Notes: generated from the sequence alone by a model not told the origin. A DNA stretch of 64,000 nucleotides from Candidatus Gastranaerophilales bacterium (GCA_944323335.1 CALUSB010000007.1:1-64000), one strand, 5' to 3'. Shown: positions 52,403 to 63,564, counted from the first letter of the stretch. Translations and numbers: made by a program.

Positions 52403-53277
52403 GAAAAGCGCTGAGTTTAGATATTGGCGGAACAAAAATCTACGCCGCACAAATTGATACAAACGGAGAAATAGTATCAGAAATTGAAAAACACCCTACG
52501 CCAAAAACGGCTCAGGAGATTGTAGTGCTTTTAAGGGATATTATTTCCCGTTTTGAAGATGAAATTGAACTTGTAGCGATTTCAACCGCAGGCGGAGTTA
52601 ACAGAGAAAATACAAAGGTAATCTGCTCCACTGCAAATCTTGCTTTCGGTTACCCTAAAACTGATTTTGAATCACTTTCAAAAAAACCCGTTTTTGTTGA
52701 AAATGACGCAAATTGCGCTGCCTGGGCGGAGTATAAAATAGGAAGCGCAAGAGGCATGGACAATAACATCACACTGACACTGGGCACGGGAGTAGGCGGA
52801 GGCATTATAGTTGACGGCAAACTCCTGAAAGGCAAATCAGGCGTAGCTGGAGAAATGCACTTTAAAATGTCTATGGACAAAAAACGCCGCTGCAGCTGCG
52901 AAGCGTACGATTGTTTTGAAATTTACGCCTCAGGTAACGGGCTTAGAATTACAGGCATTGATGTAACGGGAAATAAAGATATCACAACCTATGACATTAT
53001 AAGAGGGGTTGATGAGGGAGATGAAAAAATGCTTCGCGCGTATAACATCTGGCAAAATTACATCATATCAGGACTTATCGGGCTTGCAGACATATTTGAC
53101 CCTGACTGTATAGTATTATCGGGCTCTATGGGAAGATTTTGTGATGTAGAGTATATGGAGCGCGTGGTAAATGATGAAATAGTCACGCTGCCGACTAAAA
53201 TCCTCCATGCGACATCAGGCAACTACGCAGGTATGATAGGCGCAGCGCTTTTGGCTTTTGATAAGTTTAAAGCTTAA
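52399..53277 (+). CDS. ROK-family sugar kinase (likely ManNAc kinase)
   Basis: 292 residues. DIGGTKIYAA is the N-terminal phosphate motif, ENDANCAAWAEY and LGTGVGGGIIVDG are ROK blocks, and CSCEAYDCFEIYASG carries the ROK zinc cysteines. Coupling to nanE (ATGA overlap) suggests it phosphorylates ManNAc to ManNAc-6-P (NanK), though glucokinase is not excluded by sequence alone. GGAG precedes ATG 52399. Confidence 0.87.
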   Translation: MRKALSLDIGGTKIYAAQIDTNGEIVSEIEKHPTPKTAQEIVVLLRDIISRFEDEIELVAISTAGGVNRENTKVICSTANLAFGYPKTDFESLSKKPVFVENDANCAAWAEYKIGSARGMDNNITLTLGTGVGGGIIVDGKLLKGKSGVAGEMHFKMSMDKKRRCSCEAYDCFEIYASGNGLRITGIDVTGNKDITTYDIIRGVDEGDEKMLRAYNIWQNYIISGLIGLADIFDPDCIVLSGSMGRFCDVEYMERVVNDEIVTLPTKILHATSGNYAGMIGAALLAFDKFKA

Positions 53278-55357
53278 GCCAAAGAGCGTCATAGGGTTTT
53301 AAGCGCACGGTTATTTGCTTGTTTTGCGCTCTTGCTCTAATCATTTTATCGCTTAAGAGGTCTTTAAAGTACACGTCTTTTGCCTTTTTGCCAAAATTAT
53401 CGTTTATAAAGTTTACCGTGGCTCTTTCACGACTGTCAGAGAGGTTATTTATAACAACTATTCTTTCCCCGTTGTATTCTCTAACGTATGCAAAAACTTC
53501 AGGGGATTCTGTTTTTAATTCAACAAAGGTGCCATGAGAGAGCACGGGGGTTTGTTTTCTTACTTTGATAAGTTTTTTAACCCTTGAATAAACTCTGTGG
53601 TTAAAGCTTACGGAGTCTTTAATCGCATTATAAAATACGCTTTTTTTAATAGGGCCCCTGTTAATGTCGCGAGAGTCAAAGTAGCTTAGCATATTTACTT
53701 TTTCTTTTTGAGCTTTTTGCTTTGCCTCGCGGGCTTTAGCGCTTTTTCTTGCATTTGCAAAGTTATTCTGCACGCCTATTTCATCACCGTAATAAATTAT
53801 AGGTACACCGGGAAGTGAAAGCATAATCGAAAAAGCCATGGCAATTCTATCCGGGTCATTATCAAGGAAATTTGCAAGTCTGCCCGATATACCGTAACCT
53901 TTTCTGAAAGTTGCACCCTTTGGAGTTAAGCTCTCATACAAAAGTTCACGAGTCTGAGGGTCTACCATCTCAAGAGTTAATTCGTCATGAACTCTTAAAA
54001 ACATAGCCCAAGCAGCACTTTCAGGGATTTTTGGAGTTTGTTTGTAAGTCTCCCAGAAGTGCTTATTGTCAGCAGTTACCAAAGACGCCCAAATAGCAGG
54101 CATATAGGGGAAATGATAGCAAATCTGAACTTCTGAAGTCCTTTGTATTTCTTTTGTTTCACCTAAAATCTTATGTTCTACCTTTCTGTCCGTACCGAAG
54201 TAAGGCAGGATTTTTTTTGGCTGCTGGCAAGCTTCCGCCTGAATAATGGAGCGTGGTGCGGTTGTTTGTAAAAACGCACTTAAAAGTTGAATTATCTCAT
54301 GGGTTTTAGGCAAATTTTCTGCCGTTGTTCCTTCTTCTTTTGTGTAGTAAGGAATAGCGTCAAGCCTAAAAATATCAACCCCTAAATTTGCCCAGAAAGC
54401 AACTGTTTCAAGCACATAGTAGAGGACTTTGGGGTTTTCCCAGTTGATATCAAGCTGGAAAGGATAAAAAGTGTGATACAAATAATAATCTTTGCCCTCG
54501 ATAGTTACTTTTCGCCAGTGATTATCGGACACTTCGGGGAATATAATTCTCCTTTTCGTAACCGTGCCGTCTTTTTCTTTGTATTCTGCTATATAGCCTA
54601 CTTTTTCATCTTTGTAGACTTTATACTCAGGCTTATCTTCTCTTACGATAAAGTAATGAAGTTTGTCTAAATCGCCTTTAAGAGCGGATTGGAACCATTC
54701 ATGTTGGTCTGAAAAATGATTTAAGATTAAATCCGCTTTTATTTTAAAGCCTTTTTTCCTTGCGGCGTCTGCAAACTCTTTAAACTCGGGCATGCCGCCA
54801 AGGTCTTTTCTTACGTTTTTTGGATTTTTAACATCAAAACCCGAATCGTTCATCGGAGAATCGGCAAAAGGCATAATATATATGGTTGTGACCCCTAAGT
54901 CTTTGAGGTAGTCAAGCATACCGACCAAATCTTTAAAAGTATTTGGTTTACCGTCCTCACTAACTCCAAACTGGTCGGGGTAGAACATATAAATTACTTC
55001 GTCTTTATACCAGTCAGAGGGGCGCGATAAATCTTCTTTTAAAAGCTCGAGACTTCTTTTGTCTTTTGATTTTTTAATAATTTCATAGACATTAGCATAT
55101 ATTATATCTACATTTTCTCTGCCGTAAATGTGCGCTATTGAATTTTTCATCGATGTTTCAAGCTTTTTTGGAACAATAGCGTCATCAACCGTTCTTTTTA
55201 GGATATTATCGCTAAATTTTACACTCTTTGAACCTGTTTTAAATTCTTTTATAATGGATGTTTTTTCTTGCTTAGTATCCGATGTTTCAGCTGCCGCAAG
55301 AACACTTGGAAATATAAGTAAATTTATAAGCAGGGAAGATAATATTTTCTTGAACAT
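53267..55357 (-). CDS. Secreted GH13 alpha-amylase-family enzyme
   Basis: 696 residues. A signal peptide (to about 24, LIFPSVLAAA) and 100 residues of helical linker precede the barrel. The four GH13 regions are DLILNHFSDQHEW, GVDIFRLDAIPYY (Asp nucleophile), IIQAEACQQP (Glu acid) and LRVHDELTLE (HD). The YKDEVIYMFYPDQFGVSEDG start and the HFSDQHEWF block resemble trehalose synthase/amylosucrase-like GH13 groups. An exported enzyme would act on periplasmic or surface alpha-glucans. The exact reaction is undecided. Its end overlaps the ROK gene by 11 bases. Confidence 0.86.
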   Translation of the reverse strand: MFKKILSSLLINLLIFPSVLAAAETSDTKQEKTSIIKEFKTGSKSVKFSDNILKRTVDDAIVPKKLETSMKNSIAHIYGRENVDIIYANVYEIIKKSKDKRSLELLKEDLSRPSDWYKDEVIYMFYPDQFGVSEDGKPNTFKDLVGMLDYLKDLGVTTIYIMPFADSPMNDSGFDVKNPKNVRKDLGGMPEFKEFADAARKKGFKIKADLILNHFSDQHEWFQSALKGDLDKLHYFIVREDKPEYKVYKDEKVGYIAEYKEKDGTVTKRRIIFPEVSDNHWRKVTIEGKDYYLYHTFYPFQLDINWENPKVLYYVLETVAFWANLGVDIFRLDAIPYYTKEEGTTAENLPKTHEIIQLLSAFLQTTAPRSIIQAEACQQPKKILPYFGTDRKVEHKILGETKEIQRTSEVQICYHFPYMPAIWASLVTADNKHFWETYKQTPKIPESAAWAMFLRVHDELTLEMVDPQTRELLYESLTPKGATFRKGYGISGRLANFLDNDPDRIAMAFSIMLSLPGVPIIYYGDEIGVQNNFANARKSAKAREAKQKAQKEKVNMLSYFDSRDINRGPIKKSVFYNAIKDSVSFNHRVYSRVKKLIKVRKQTPVLSHGTFVELKTESPEVFAYVREYNGERIVVINNLSDSRERATVNFINDNFGKKAKDVYFKDLLSDKMIRARAQNKQITVRLKPYDALWLKL

Positions 55358-55447
55358 AAATAGTCTTTCATATTTTAATTAATATTTTTATTATCAAATC
55401 CACATATTTTGAAGTCAATAAGTCAAAGGATAATTGTTACACATGGG

Positions 55448-56998
55448 CTAATGAGCCGAGTTAGAGGTGTTTTTGTGGAATTTTCTCCAATGAAAATTCG
55501 GATAAGTACGTCTTATTCTTGACCAGTCGATGTGAGTTTTAGCGCCTGTCTTTTGCCTGTTTCTCTCCCAGCTTTGGATAAAATCTACACCCGCATGGTC
55601 CATAAAATACAACTTAGCAGCGCAAACGCTGACTTCTTTTGAGTCGTCAATTTCTTCAAAAATGCTCATAAGTTTCGGTAACTGCAAAAAAGTTATGTTC
55701 CCGCAAAGCATTATCAAAACGCTATTTTGCTCCTTGTTTTCTATAACTTTAAGATTTACTCTCATAACTTTGTAGACATTTTTTATAAGAGCGGCGCAAA
55801 GACCTAAAATTATACCCTCGAAAAGATTTGTAAAAAGTATTGCAAATAAAGTTATAAGATAAATTGCAAACTCGCCCCTGCTCACTGAAAGCAGATATTT
55901 TGCAGCTTTTATATCAACAAGTTTATAGCCTGTGTATACAAGTATTGAAGCAAGTGCAGATATAGGTATGTAGTTTAAAAGCGAGGGAAAAAGGCTCACA
56001 AAAACAAGTATCCACATTCCGTGTAATATGGCTGACATTCTTGTTTTTGCGCCTGCGTCAATGTTTGCGGCCGACCTTACAATTACTCCTGTTATGGGCA
56101 GCGCTCCAAACACGCCGCACAAAGAGTTTCCAACCCCTTGGGCTATTATTTCTTTGTTGTAATTCGTTCTTGAATCGTTACATATTTTATCTATGGCATT
56201 TGAAGTCAAAAGCGTCTCCGCACTTGCAATAAAAGTAACAACAAGCACTGCAACCGCTACATTTGCCCACCTTGCACCCTCAAGAGCCGTTTGAAAATTC
56301 AGAACATAAAAATCCGACCAAAAATTTTGACCTATATTTATGTAATTTATATCAAGGTGCATTAAATTTGCACAAAGAGATGAAATAACAACAGCCACAA
56401 GGGCAGCGGGGATTGCTTTAAGTTTTTTGTGAGCAAAAGTATCCCAGATGATGATTATAAAAATAGTTAAAAAGCCCACAAAGCAAGCCATGTGATGTCT
56501 TGAAAAGTCAAAAGGTAAAACGGAGTTATAAATTATGCTCCATAAATCGGATATATTTGAAAGAAAAGTACCTGACGCCTTTGAATCAAGCATTATATGA
56601 AATTGAGAAAGAAATATCGAAACCCCGATACCTGCCAGCATACCTTGAATTATGGCCGGAGTAATTGCCCTAAACCAGTTGCCTAAAGATAAAACACCAA
56701 ACACTATCTGCACAAGCCCCGCAAGAAATATTATCAAAAAGAGTTTTTCAACTCCTTGGGTTTGAATTATATCAATTACAACAAGGATAAGCCCTGCAGC
56801 AGGCCCTGAAACCTGCAGGGAACTGCCCGAAAGTGAACCTACAACAATCCCGCCTATAATGCCTGAAACAATACCTGAATATATGCTTAAATTACAGGCA
56901 ATTGAGATACCTATTGCAAGCGGAAGAGCTATCAAAAAAACAATAACTGATGCGGGGAAGTCTTTTTTTAAATGCTTAAAGGGGGCAAAGTCAATCAT
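55448..56998 (-). CDS. SulP-family anion transporter with STAS domain
   Basis: 516 residues with about eleven membrane segments. FLIALPLAIGISIACN, SLSGSSLQVSGPAAG and ITGVIVRSAANIDAGAKTR are SulP blocks; a short STAS-like domain (about 425-500; VSVCAAKLYFMDHAGVDFI) ends the protein. SulP proteins carry sulfate, bicarbonate or dicarboxylates. The substrate here is open; bicarbonate carriers of this family are common in cyanobacteria, which is only suggestive. Confidence 0.88.
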   Translation of the reverse strand: MIDFAPFKHLKKDFPASVIVFLIALPLAIGISIACNLSIYSGIVSGIIGGIVVGSLSGSSLQVSGPAAGLILVVIDIIQTQGVEKLFLIIFLAGLVQIVFGVLSLGNWFRAITPAIIQGMLAGIGVSIFLSQFHIMLDSKASGTFLSNISDLWSIIYNSVLPFDFSRHHMACFVGFLTIFIIIIWDTFAHKKLKAIPAALVAVVISSLCANLMHLDINYINIGQNFWSDFYVLNFQTALEGARWANVAVAVLVVTFIASAETLLTSNAIDKICNDSRTNYNKEIIAQGVGNSLCGVFGALPITGVIVRSAANIDAGAKTRMSAILHGMWILVFVSLFPSLLNYIPISALASILVYTGYKLVDIKAAKYLLSVSRGEFAIYLITLFAILFTNLFEGIILGLCAALIKNVYKVMRVNLKVIENKEQNSVLIMLCGNITFLQLPKLMSIFEEIDDSKEVSVCAAKLYFMDHAGVDFIQSWERNRQKTGAKTHIDWSRIRRTYPNFHWRKFHKNTSNSAH

Positions 56999-57058
56999 TT
57001 TTGTCTCCTTGTTGTTAATGTCAAAAAAATGATATCTTAAAAAAACTTCCTTGTAAAT

Positions 57059-57412
57059 TTACTTTGAGGATAATAATTTTTTATACACAGGATGAGAATA
57101 CAGTTTTTCAATAAGCTCAAGGATATTTTCATCCCTTTCTCTTAACAAGTCCTTACCTGCTTTGAATTTTGAAGACAAAATAATGCGTATTACAGGTATT
57201 GTAACACCCAATTTAATTAGTTCTCTTATAATCTCAAGCCACTCAATTTCTTCAAGGCTGAAGAGTCTTTTGCCGTCTTTTGTGTGACGCGCACGGTAGG
57301 GTTTTACAAGCCCCTCTTCTTCATATGTTCTTAGCCTGTCACTTGTTATGCCGAGTAATTTTGAAACCTGCGAAATTTGATAAAAAGGCACATCTTTAGC
57401 TAATATTGTCAT
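57059..57412 (-). CDS. MerR-family regulator
   Basis: 117 residues from ATG 57412 (AAAGGGG upstream). The winged helix-turn-helix is ISQVSKLLGITSDRLRTYEE followed by GLVKPYR and GKRLFSLEEIEWL. The C-terminal 45 residues are short and lack cysteines, so metal sensing is unlikely; HspR- and GlnR-like MerR proteins have this size. It is divergent from the large pilin-like gene and adjacent to the SulP gene. Its target is unknown. Confidence 0.85.
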   Translation of the reverse strand: MTILAKDVPFYQISQVSKLLGITSDRLRTYEEEGLVKPYRARHTKDGKRLFSLEEIEWLEIIRELIKLGVTIPVIRIILSSKFKAGKDLLRERDENILELIEKLYSHPVYKKLLSSK

Positions 57413-57561
57413 ATTTACCCCTTTTTGGTAATGATAAAACAACTTGTACGATATTAATATTTAGGTTTTATAAATTATATTCTTTTATGTTTTGTAGACA
57501 TTTATAAAGTTAGGTGTTAGAATATCTAATATATTAATTAACTACACTGGAGCTATAAGGT

Positions 57562-59997
57562 ATGAAAAAACTCATTCAGCCCTATTTTGTGCTGCTAAAA
57601 AAAGCACTTTGGGGGACTAAATTTAAAGCGTTTACACTGGCAGAGCTACTTACAGCCGTACTTGTAATATCAGTTATTATGGTGGCACTAGCTCCTGTTA
57701 TAACAAAAAGGATGAAAGATACCGTTAGCGTACAGACTGATAATAAAAAGGGGCTTGAAATTTATCCTAACCCCGGGACTTATACTTTTGATGTTCCCGT
57801 TGGTATCAATACTCTTTTCTTACAAGGTGCAGGAGGTGGCGGAGGTGGCGGAGGCGCAAGCTATATTGATAAAGATGCTGCTTTTTTAAGTTCAAGTACA
57901 TGGACTGTTCCAAAGGGAGTTAATCAGATAACCTTTACTCTCTACGGCGCAGGCGGCGGCGGAGGCGGCGGATACGGAAAAACAGGAAGCGAAAGCTGCC
58001 CCTCGCCATTTGTAAAGTTTTCTAACATGGCTGATAACGGACGGGATTTATGCTATTTCAGCAAAAGACAGGATTCGGTGGTTCCATATGGCAGCATCGG
58101 TACTAATTTACAAGTAATAAAACTTAATGAAGATATAAACAGAGATAGTGTTTGTTTTAGAGATAAACATATGGTTGGAAGTATCCAGTATCTTGCACCC
58201 GGAGGGCAAGATCCTAATACAATGATTTTATGTTCTCCAGCAGGTGCAAGACAGTATTGCGAATGTTATCTGCCTATACATCTTAACTGGGTTCCGCAAT
58301 GTCACTCGGCCTATGGAACCTTGCCAAGTTCGCATATAGGCAGAATTATAAGTACAACTGAATTAAAAAGAATTTTTGACGCAAGTCCCGCGCCTGAATA
58401 TAAATATCTTCAACCACAGTATTTGGATTTTGTAGGAGCTAAAAGTAAAGCTTATACGAACAAGATTTCAAGTGTTATTTTAAGCTCGCAAAGTTGTAAA
58501 TATACAGGTTCTACCTCAAATGCTTGTTATACAAGCATAATGTTTAGTGGCGGCGGGCAAATATTTTGGTATAACTGGAATCCATATGATCCTCAAGAAG
58601 TACCAGTGTACGAATTATCGAGAAGTGCAACAGCAGGCAGACCTGTCTGCGTCTACGAAATAAGGGATTGGACACCATATGGAGGAAGCGGCGGAGCATC
58701 AGGGGCTAAGTATACTCAGACAATAAGTGTTCTTCCTTCTGATACTTTAGAGATAACAATAGGTACAGGAGGTAACGGCGGTTCTGCGGGAAGTAACGGA
58801 AGTCAAGGAGGAGCTACAAAGATTGTTCATAAAAGAGGCGGAGTAGTTAAAGGAACATATTATGCTAACGGTGGTATAGGAGGCAACAGAGCTACAACAT
58901 CAGGTGTCGGTGCTCAGACATCTACCCTTGCAACATGTTCTTCTGCTTCAGGATGTTCTCAGGTTGTAAGTACTGAAAATGGTAAAGGATATGCAGGAAG
59001 CGAATCTGAGGGAGGAAAAGGAGCGGGAGAAGTAACAGGAGGTACACCTGATGTTAATCCTGTTGCTGCAGGTAATAATACAAGTTATGGAGGTGGGGGA
59101 GGATTTTGCCCGAGAGGGACTAAGTCTGCTTCTTCATGTCAAAAGGGAGCTAAAGGAGGCTCAGGTAAAGTTGAGATAAGTTACAGAGTAATGTTAGGAG
59201 GCTCGGGAGGAGGCTCGGGAGCTCGTGTAGGAGGAGTTGACAGCTCTACAAATAAAGATTATGAGATTAAGTATAAAGTAGCTGAGGGAGATAGGATTGT
59301 ATTTGAAGTAGGCTCGGGAGGCTCGGGAGGCTCAGCGGGTCAAGACGGTCTTAACGGTACAGCTACAATTATTGGAGATAACAAGATAGTATTTCTTGCA
59401 GGTGAGGGAGGTAAAGCTGCTACATTAGAGCAAAAAGAAGATTTAAGTAACTGTATTGGAAGTTCTACAAATTCAACCGTTGTAACAAACTGTGTTAATG
59501 ACACATCATACAGAGCTCAGGGAGGAAAGTCGGGAGTTATTAATCAAGACGGTAATATACAAACTACAACATTAGGACTTTTGATAAGTGAGTCAAATAA
59601 AGTAAGTTACAGTGTTTCAAGCAGTAGTTTTAAAGGAAGAAACGGTAATATGCCATCTCAGTTAAATGCTAATGTTATCCCATGGAATTATGGCTTTGAC
59701 GGGGGAGTGGGCGGAGCTCCTTTTGGTGTAAGAGCATCCTCTGCAGCAGCAGCTGTAACATGTGGCGGCGGTATGAGCGGTACATATGGAACACTGACTG
59801 ATGTTACAAGTTATCTTTGTACTTCAGGTAATGTTAACGGTAACTCGGGAAGAGTACATGATGTTGCAAACAATGAATTTGGAGGAAGTGGCGGAGGAGG
59901 AGCAGGTGCAGTAGGCGACTCCTTTGAACAAGGCTCCGGAGGCTCAGGAAGTAACGGTTACTTGAGGATAAGGTGGGACATGTCGGAGCAAGAGTGA
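57562..59997 (+). CDS. Very large glycine-rich type IV pilin-like protein
   Basis: 811 residues. A prepilin-type leader ends KFKA just before FTLAELLTAVLVISVIMVAL, the class III signal and hydrophobic spine (about 23-47), with Glu at position +5 of the mature protein. The rest is built from glycine-rich stretches (about 88-100, 128-140, and 370-810), mixed with VPKGVNQITFTLYGAGG-type Gly-rich beta domains and scattered cysteines. Normal pilins are 150-200 residues. It is likely an exported pseudopilin or pilus-tip adhesin. Glycine codon choice shifts from GGC/GGT to GGA in the C-terminal half, hinting at repeat expansion. Confidence 0.8.
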   Translation: MKKLIQPYFVLLKKALWGTKFKAFTLAELLTAVLVISVIMVALAPVITKRMKDTVSVQTDNKKGLEIYPNPGTYTFDVPVGINTLFLQGAGGGGGGGGASYIDKDAAFLSSSTWTVPKGVNQITFTLYGAGGGGGGGYGKTGSESCPSPFVKFSNMADNGRDLCYFSKRQDSVVPYGSIGTNLQVIKLNEDINRDSVCFRDKHMVGSIQYLAPGGQDPNTMILCSPAGARQYCECYLPIHLNWVPQCHSAYGTLPSSHIGRIISTTELKRIFDASPAPEYKYLQPQYLDFVGAKSKAYTNKISSVILSSQSCKYTGSTSNACYTSIMFSGGGQIFWYNWNPYDPQEVPVYELSRSATAGRPVCVYEIRDWTPYGGSGGASGAKYTQTISVLPSDTLEITIGTGGNGGSAGSNGSQGGATKIVHKRGGVVKGTYYANGGIGGNRATTSGVGAQTSTLATCSSASGCSQVVSTENGKGYAGSESEGGKGAGEVTGGTPDVNPVAAGNNTSYGGGGGFCPRGTKSASSCQKGAKGGSGKVEISYRVMLGGSGGGSGARVGGVDSSTNKDYEIKYKVAEGDRIVFEVGSGGSGGSAGQDGLNGTATIIGDNKIVFLAGEGGKAATLEQKEDLSNCIGSSTNSTVVTNCVNDTSYRAQGGKSGVINQDGNIQTTTLGLLISESNKVSYSVSSSSFKGRNGNMPSQLNANVIPWNYGFDGGVGGAPFGVRASSAAAAVTCGGGMSGTYGTLTDVTSYLCTSGNVNGNSGRVHDVANNEFGGSGGGGAGAVGDSFEQGSGGSGSNGYLRIRWDMSEQE

Positions 59998-60010
59998 AAA
60001 GCGTGAGCCG

Positions 60011-60229
60011 GAGTGAGCCTAAGGGCTTGCGAGGAGCAAGACCGCAGGCGCAACTGTCGATAGGCGACGTAGGATAATCGAGCGCAACGGCGCGAGATAC
60101 CCACAGGAGCAAAGCTAAGTCCAGTGTCGCCCTGTCCGCCAAAGCTCCTCGCTTTGCCGCCACGGGCTCACATCCTAAGGCTCGTTTGAAAATTTTAACG
60201 GGGCACAAGCCCCGTAGAAAATTTTCTAC
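60011..60229. repeat. GC-rich REP-like element and hairpins after the pilin gene
   Basis: The 345-base gap after the pilin gene contains a 45-base unit (60012-60056: GTGAGCCTAAGGGCTTGCGA, AGCAAGACCGCAGGCGCAAC) that recurs near pckA at 63382 and 63508. It is much more GC-rich than its surroundings. Further on, ACGGGGC/GCCCCGT (60198-60215) forms a 7-bp hairpin and GTAGAAAATTTTCTAC (60214-60229) is a perfect palindrome. No ORF of note is seen. It looks like inserted repeat sequence. Confidence 0.7.
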
Positions 60230-60253
60230 ACTAAGTTCGTATCTTAATTCTAT

Positions 60254-60291
60254 GAGGCGTACTCCAGATAAACAATTACGCCTCTTTTTTT
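60254..60291 (+). terminator. Rho-independent terminator
   Basis: GAGGCGTA and TACGCCTC form an 8-bp stem followed by TTTTTTT. It would terminate the pilin-like gene transcript about 280 bases past its stop. Confidence 0.85.
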
Positions 60292-60296
60292 AGAAT

Positions 60297-60322
60297 TAAA
60301 AAAGGCGCTCAAATGAGCGCCT
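60297..60322 (-). terminator. Terminator of ahcY
   Basis: On the minus strand AGGCGCTC and GAGCGCCT form an 8-bp stem followed by TTTTTT, 20 bases after the ahcY stop. Confidence 0.87.
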
Positions 60323-60341
60323 CAAATATAAAACATTTGTT

Positions 60342-61616
<1,275 letters not shown>

Positions 61617-61728
61617 TCATCCTCTTGTTGTAATTGATAAAAATAATAACACAAAAAAAATGTTTATGATAACATAGGAAGTAGAAATTTACGAGAGTAA
61701 ATAAAGTAGACAAAATAGGAGAAAATTT

Positions 61729-63378
61729 ATGTCAACAGTTGAGTACTTTACTAATTCAGAGGAGTTAAAAAAACTCTATTCTGCTGCACGTGCAACTATT
61801 ACCGCTCCTTTTTACGGTAACAATGTTGAACATGTTAAATCAGTTTCAGAAGCTTACAAATTAGCTAAAAACAGCCCCGGAACAGTTGAATTAACAGGTA
61901 TGCCTATTTATATGCCTGAAAAAATCGGTCTTCCTCAAGGCGCTAACCAATTGTTATTCAACGACGGTACAGTTGTCGGCCGTTGCGCTGCTGCAAGAAA
62001 AATCGTAGGCGAACCGAATTGCGATTTGGGTTATTTATTACCTATCATCCGTGAAGCAGTTTACAATACACGCGACAGATTAATGTACAGAACAGAAGCC
62101 GTTGTAGGTCTTGAAGAAGACTTCATGGTAAAAGCTCACCTTTTAATTCCTGAAGGTTTTGAAAATGTTATGTACTCTTGGATGTTAAACTTCCAATACA
62201 TTAACGAATGCTATGCTCAAATGTATGAAAATTCAAGAGCTATCCCCGACGGCGACATTTTCGTATTCTCAGACCCTGACTGGACACACCCTGACTTCCC
62301 GTACGGTTTAACTTTCTTTGACCCTGAACACAACTGTGCTGCAATTTTGGGTATGAGATACTTTGGTGAACACAAAAAAGGTACACTTACTCTTGCTTGG
62401 GGCTGCGCTGCTCGTAACGGTTATGCTTCATGCCACGGTGGTATGAAACGCTACAACCTTGACGGCGGAAAATCTTTCCAAGTAGCAGTATTTGGTCTTT
62501 CAGGTTCAGGTAAATCAACAATTACACACGCTAAACACAACAACAAATACGACATCACAGTACTTCACGATGACGCGTTTGTAATTAACGTACATGATAA
62601 ATACACAATCGCATTGGAACCTGCATACTTTGATAAAACAGCAGATTACCCGATGGGCTGCGAAGATAACAAATATATCTTAACTCAACAAAACGCAGGT
62701 GTTATTGAAGGAGCTGACGGCAAAACTTACTCAATCACTGAAGATATCAGAAACGGTAACGGCCGTGCAGTTAAATCAAAACTTTGGTCACCCAACAGAG
62801 TTGATAGAATTGATGAACCTATTAACGCTATCTTCTGGTTGATGAAAGACCCGACAATTCCTCCTGTACTTAAATTATCAGGTGCATCGCTAGGTTCTGC
62901 AATGGGTGCAACACTTGCTACAAAACGCTCAAGCGCAGAAAGACTTGCAAAAGGCGTTGACCCCAATGCTTTAGTTGTTGAACCTTACGCAAACCCATTC
63001 CGTGTATATCCTCTTGAAATGGATTACACAAGATTTAAACAACTTATCTTAGATGGCGTTGATTGCTACATCTTAAATACAGGTGAGTTTATGGGTACAA
63101 AAGTTCAACCTAAACACACTCTTGGCATTATCGAAGCAATTGTTGAAGGAAGCGCTAAATTCCACAAATGGGAAAACTTCTCAGACATAGAAATTATGGA
63201 TGTTGAAGGCTTTGATGCTTCTTTTGCAAATAAAGAATACGCTCAACAATTCATCGCTCGTATGAACGACAGAATCGAATTCGTTAAATCAAGAGAAACA
63301 GAAAAAGCAGGCTTGGATAAACTTCCTGCTGACGCTCTTGAAGCTCTTGAAGCTGTTGTTAAACAAGCTCAAGCATAA
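61729..63378 (+). CDS. pckA: Phosphoenolpyruvate carboxykinase (ATP)
   Basis: 549 residues. FGLSGSGKSTITHA is the P-loop, VLHDDAFVI a following metal/nucleotide block, and the N-terminal lobe holds GRCAAARKIVGEP. The P-loop form is the ATP-type enzyme rather than GTP-type. It interconverts oxaloacetate and PEP with ATP; in fermenters it often works towards oxaloacetate. Codon choice (AAC, TTC, GGT, CGT) looks tuned for high expression. GGAG precedes ATG 61729. The stop codon lies inside the repeat element that follows. Confidence 0.93.
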   Translation: MSTVEYFTNSEELKKLYSAARATITAPFYGNNVEHVKSVSEAYKLAKNSPGTVELTGMPIYMPEKIGLPQGANQLLFNDGTVVGRCAAARKIVGEPNCDLGYLLPIIREAVYNTRDRLMYRTEAVVGLEEDFMVKAHLLIPEGFENVMYSWMLNFQYINECYAQMYENSRAIPDGDIFVFSDPDWTHPDFPYGLTFFDPEHNCAAILGMRYFGEHKKGTLTLAWGCAARNGYASCHGGMKRYNLDGGKSFQVAVFGLSGSGKSTITHAKHNNKYDITVLHDDAFVINVHDKYTIALEPAYFDKTADYPMGCEDNKYILTQQNAGVIEGADGKTYSITEDIRNGNGRAVKSKLWSPNRVDRIDEPINAIFWLMKDPTIPPVLKLSGASLGSAMGATLATKRSSAERLAKGVDPNALVVEPYANPFRVYPLEMDYTRFKQLILDGVDCYILNTGEFMGTKVQPKHTLGIIEAIVEGSAKFHKWENFSDIEIMDVEGFDASFANKEYAQQFIARMNDRIEFVKSRETEKAGLDKLPADALEALEAVVKQAQA

Positions 63379-63552
63379 GTCAGAGTGAGCCTTGGGGCTT
63401 GCGATGAGCAAGACCGCAGGCGCAACTGTTGATGACCGCCGTTGTGAGCGTAGCGCAAGCGAAGTGAACGGAGCAATCTTTGATTGCACAGGCGGAAAGC
63501 ATAAGTCAGAGTGAGCCTTGGGGCTTGCGATGAGCAAGACCGCAGGCGCAAC
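63371..63552. repeat. Duplicated REP-like element at the pckA 3' end
   Basis: A 56-bp block at 63371-63426, whose first eight bases are the end of pckA with its stop, is repeated exactly at 63497-63552, 126 bases on. The core (GTGAGCCTTGGGGCTTGCGA, AGCAAGACCGCAGGCGCAAC) also occurs after the pilin gene. Between copies lies GTGAGCGTAGCGCAAGCGAAG and the hairpin GCAATCTTTGATTGC. GGCTTGC/GCAAGACC within the core can pair. It fills the gap between pckA and the terminator. Confidence 0.85.
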
Positions 63553-63564
63553 AAATATAAAATT

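Noticed and set aside
63289-63554. Minus-strand frames of 61 and 82 codons over the repeat element after pckA
   Set aside because: They repeat themselves because the DNA is duplicated, and contain no plausible start region; they are translations of repeat sequence.
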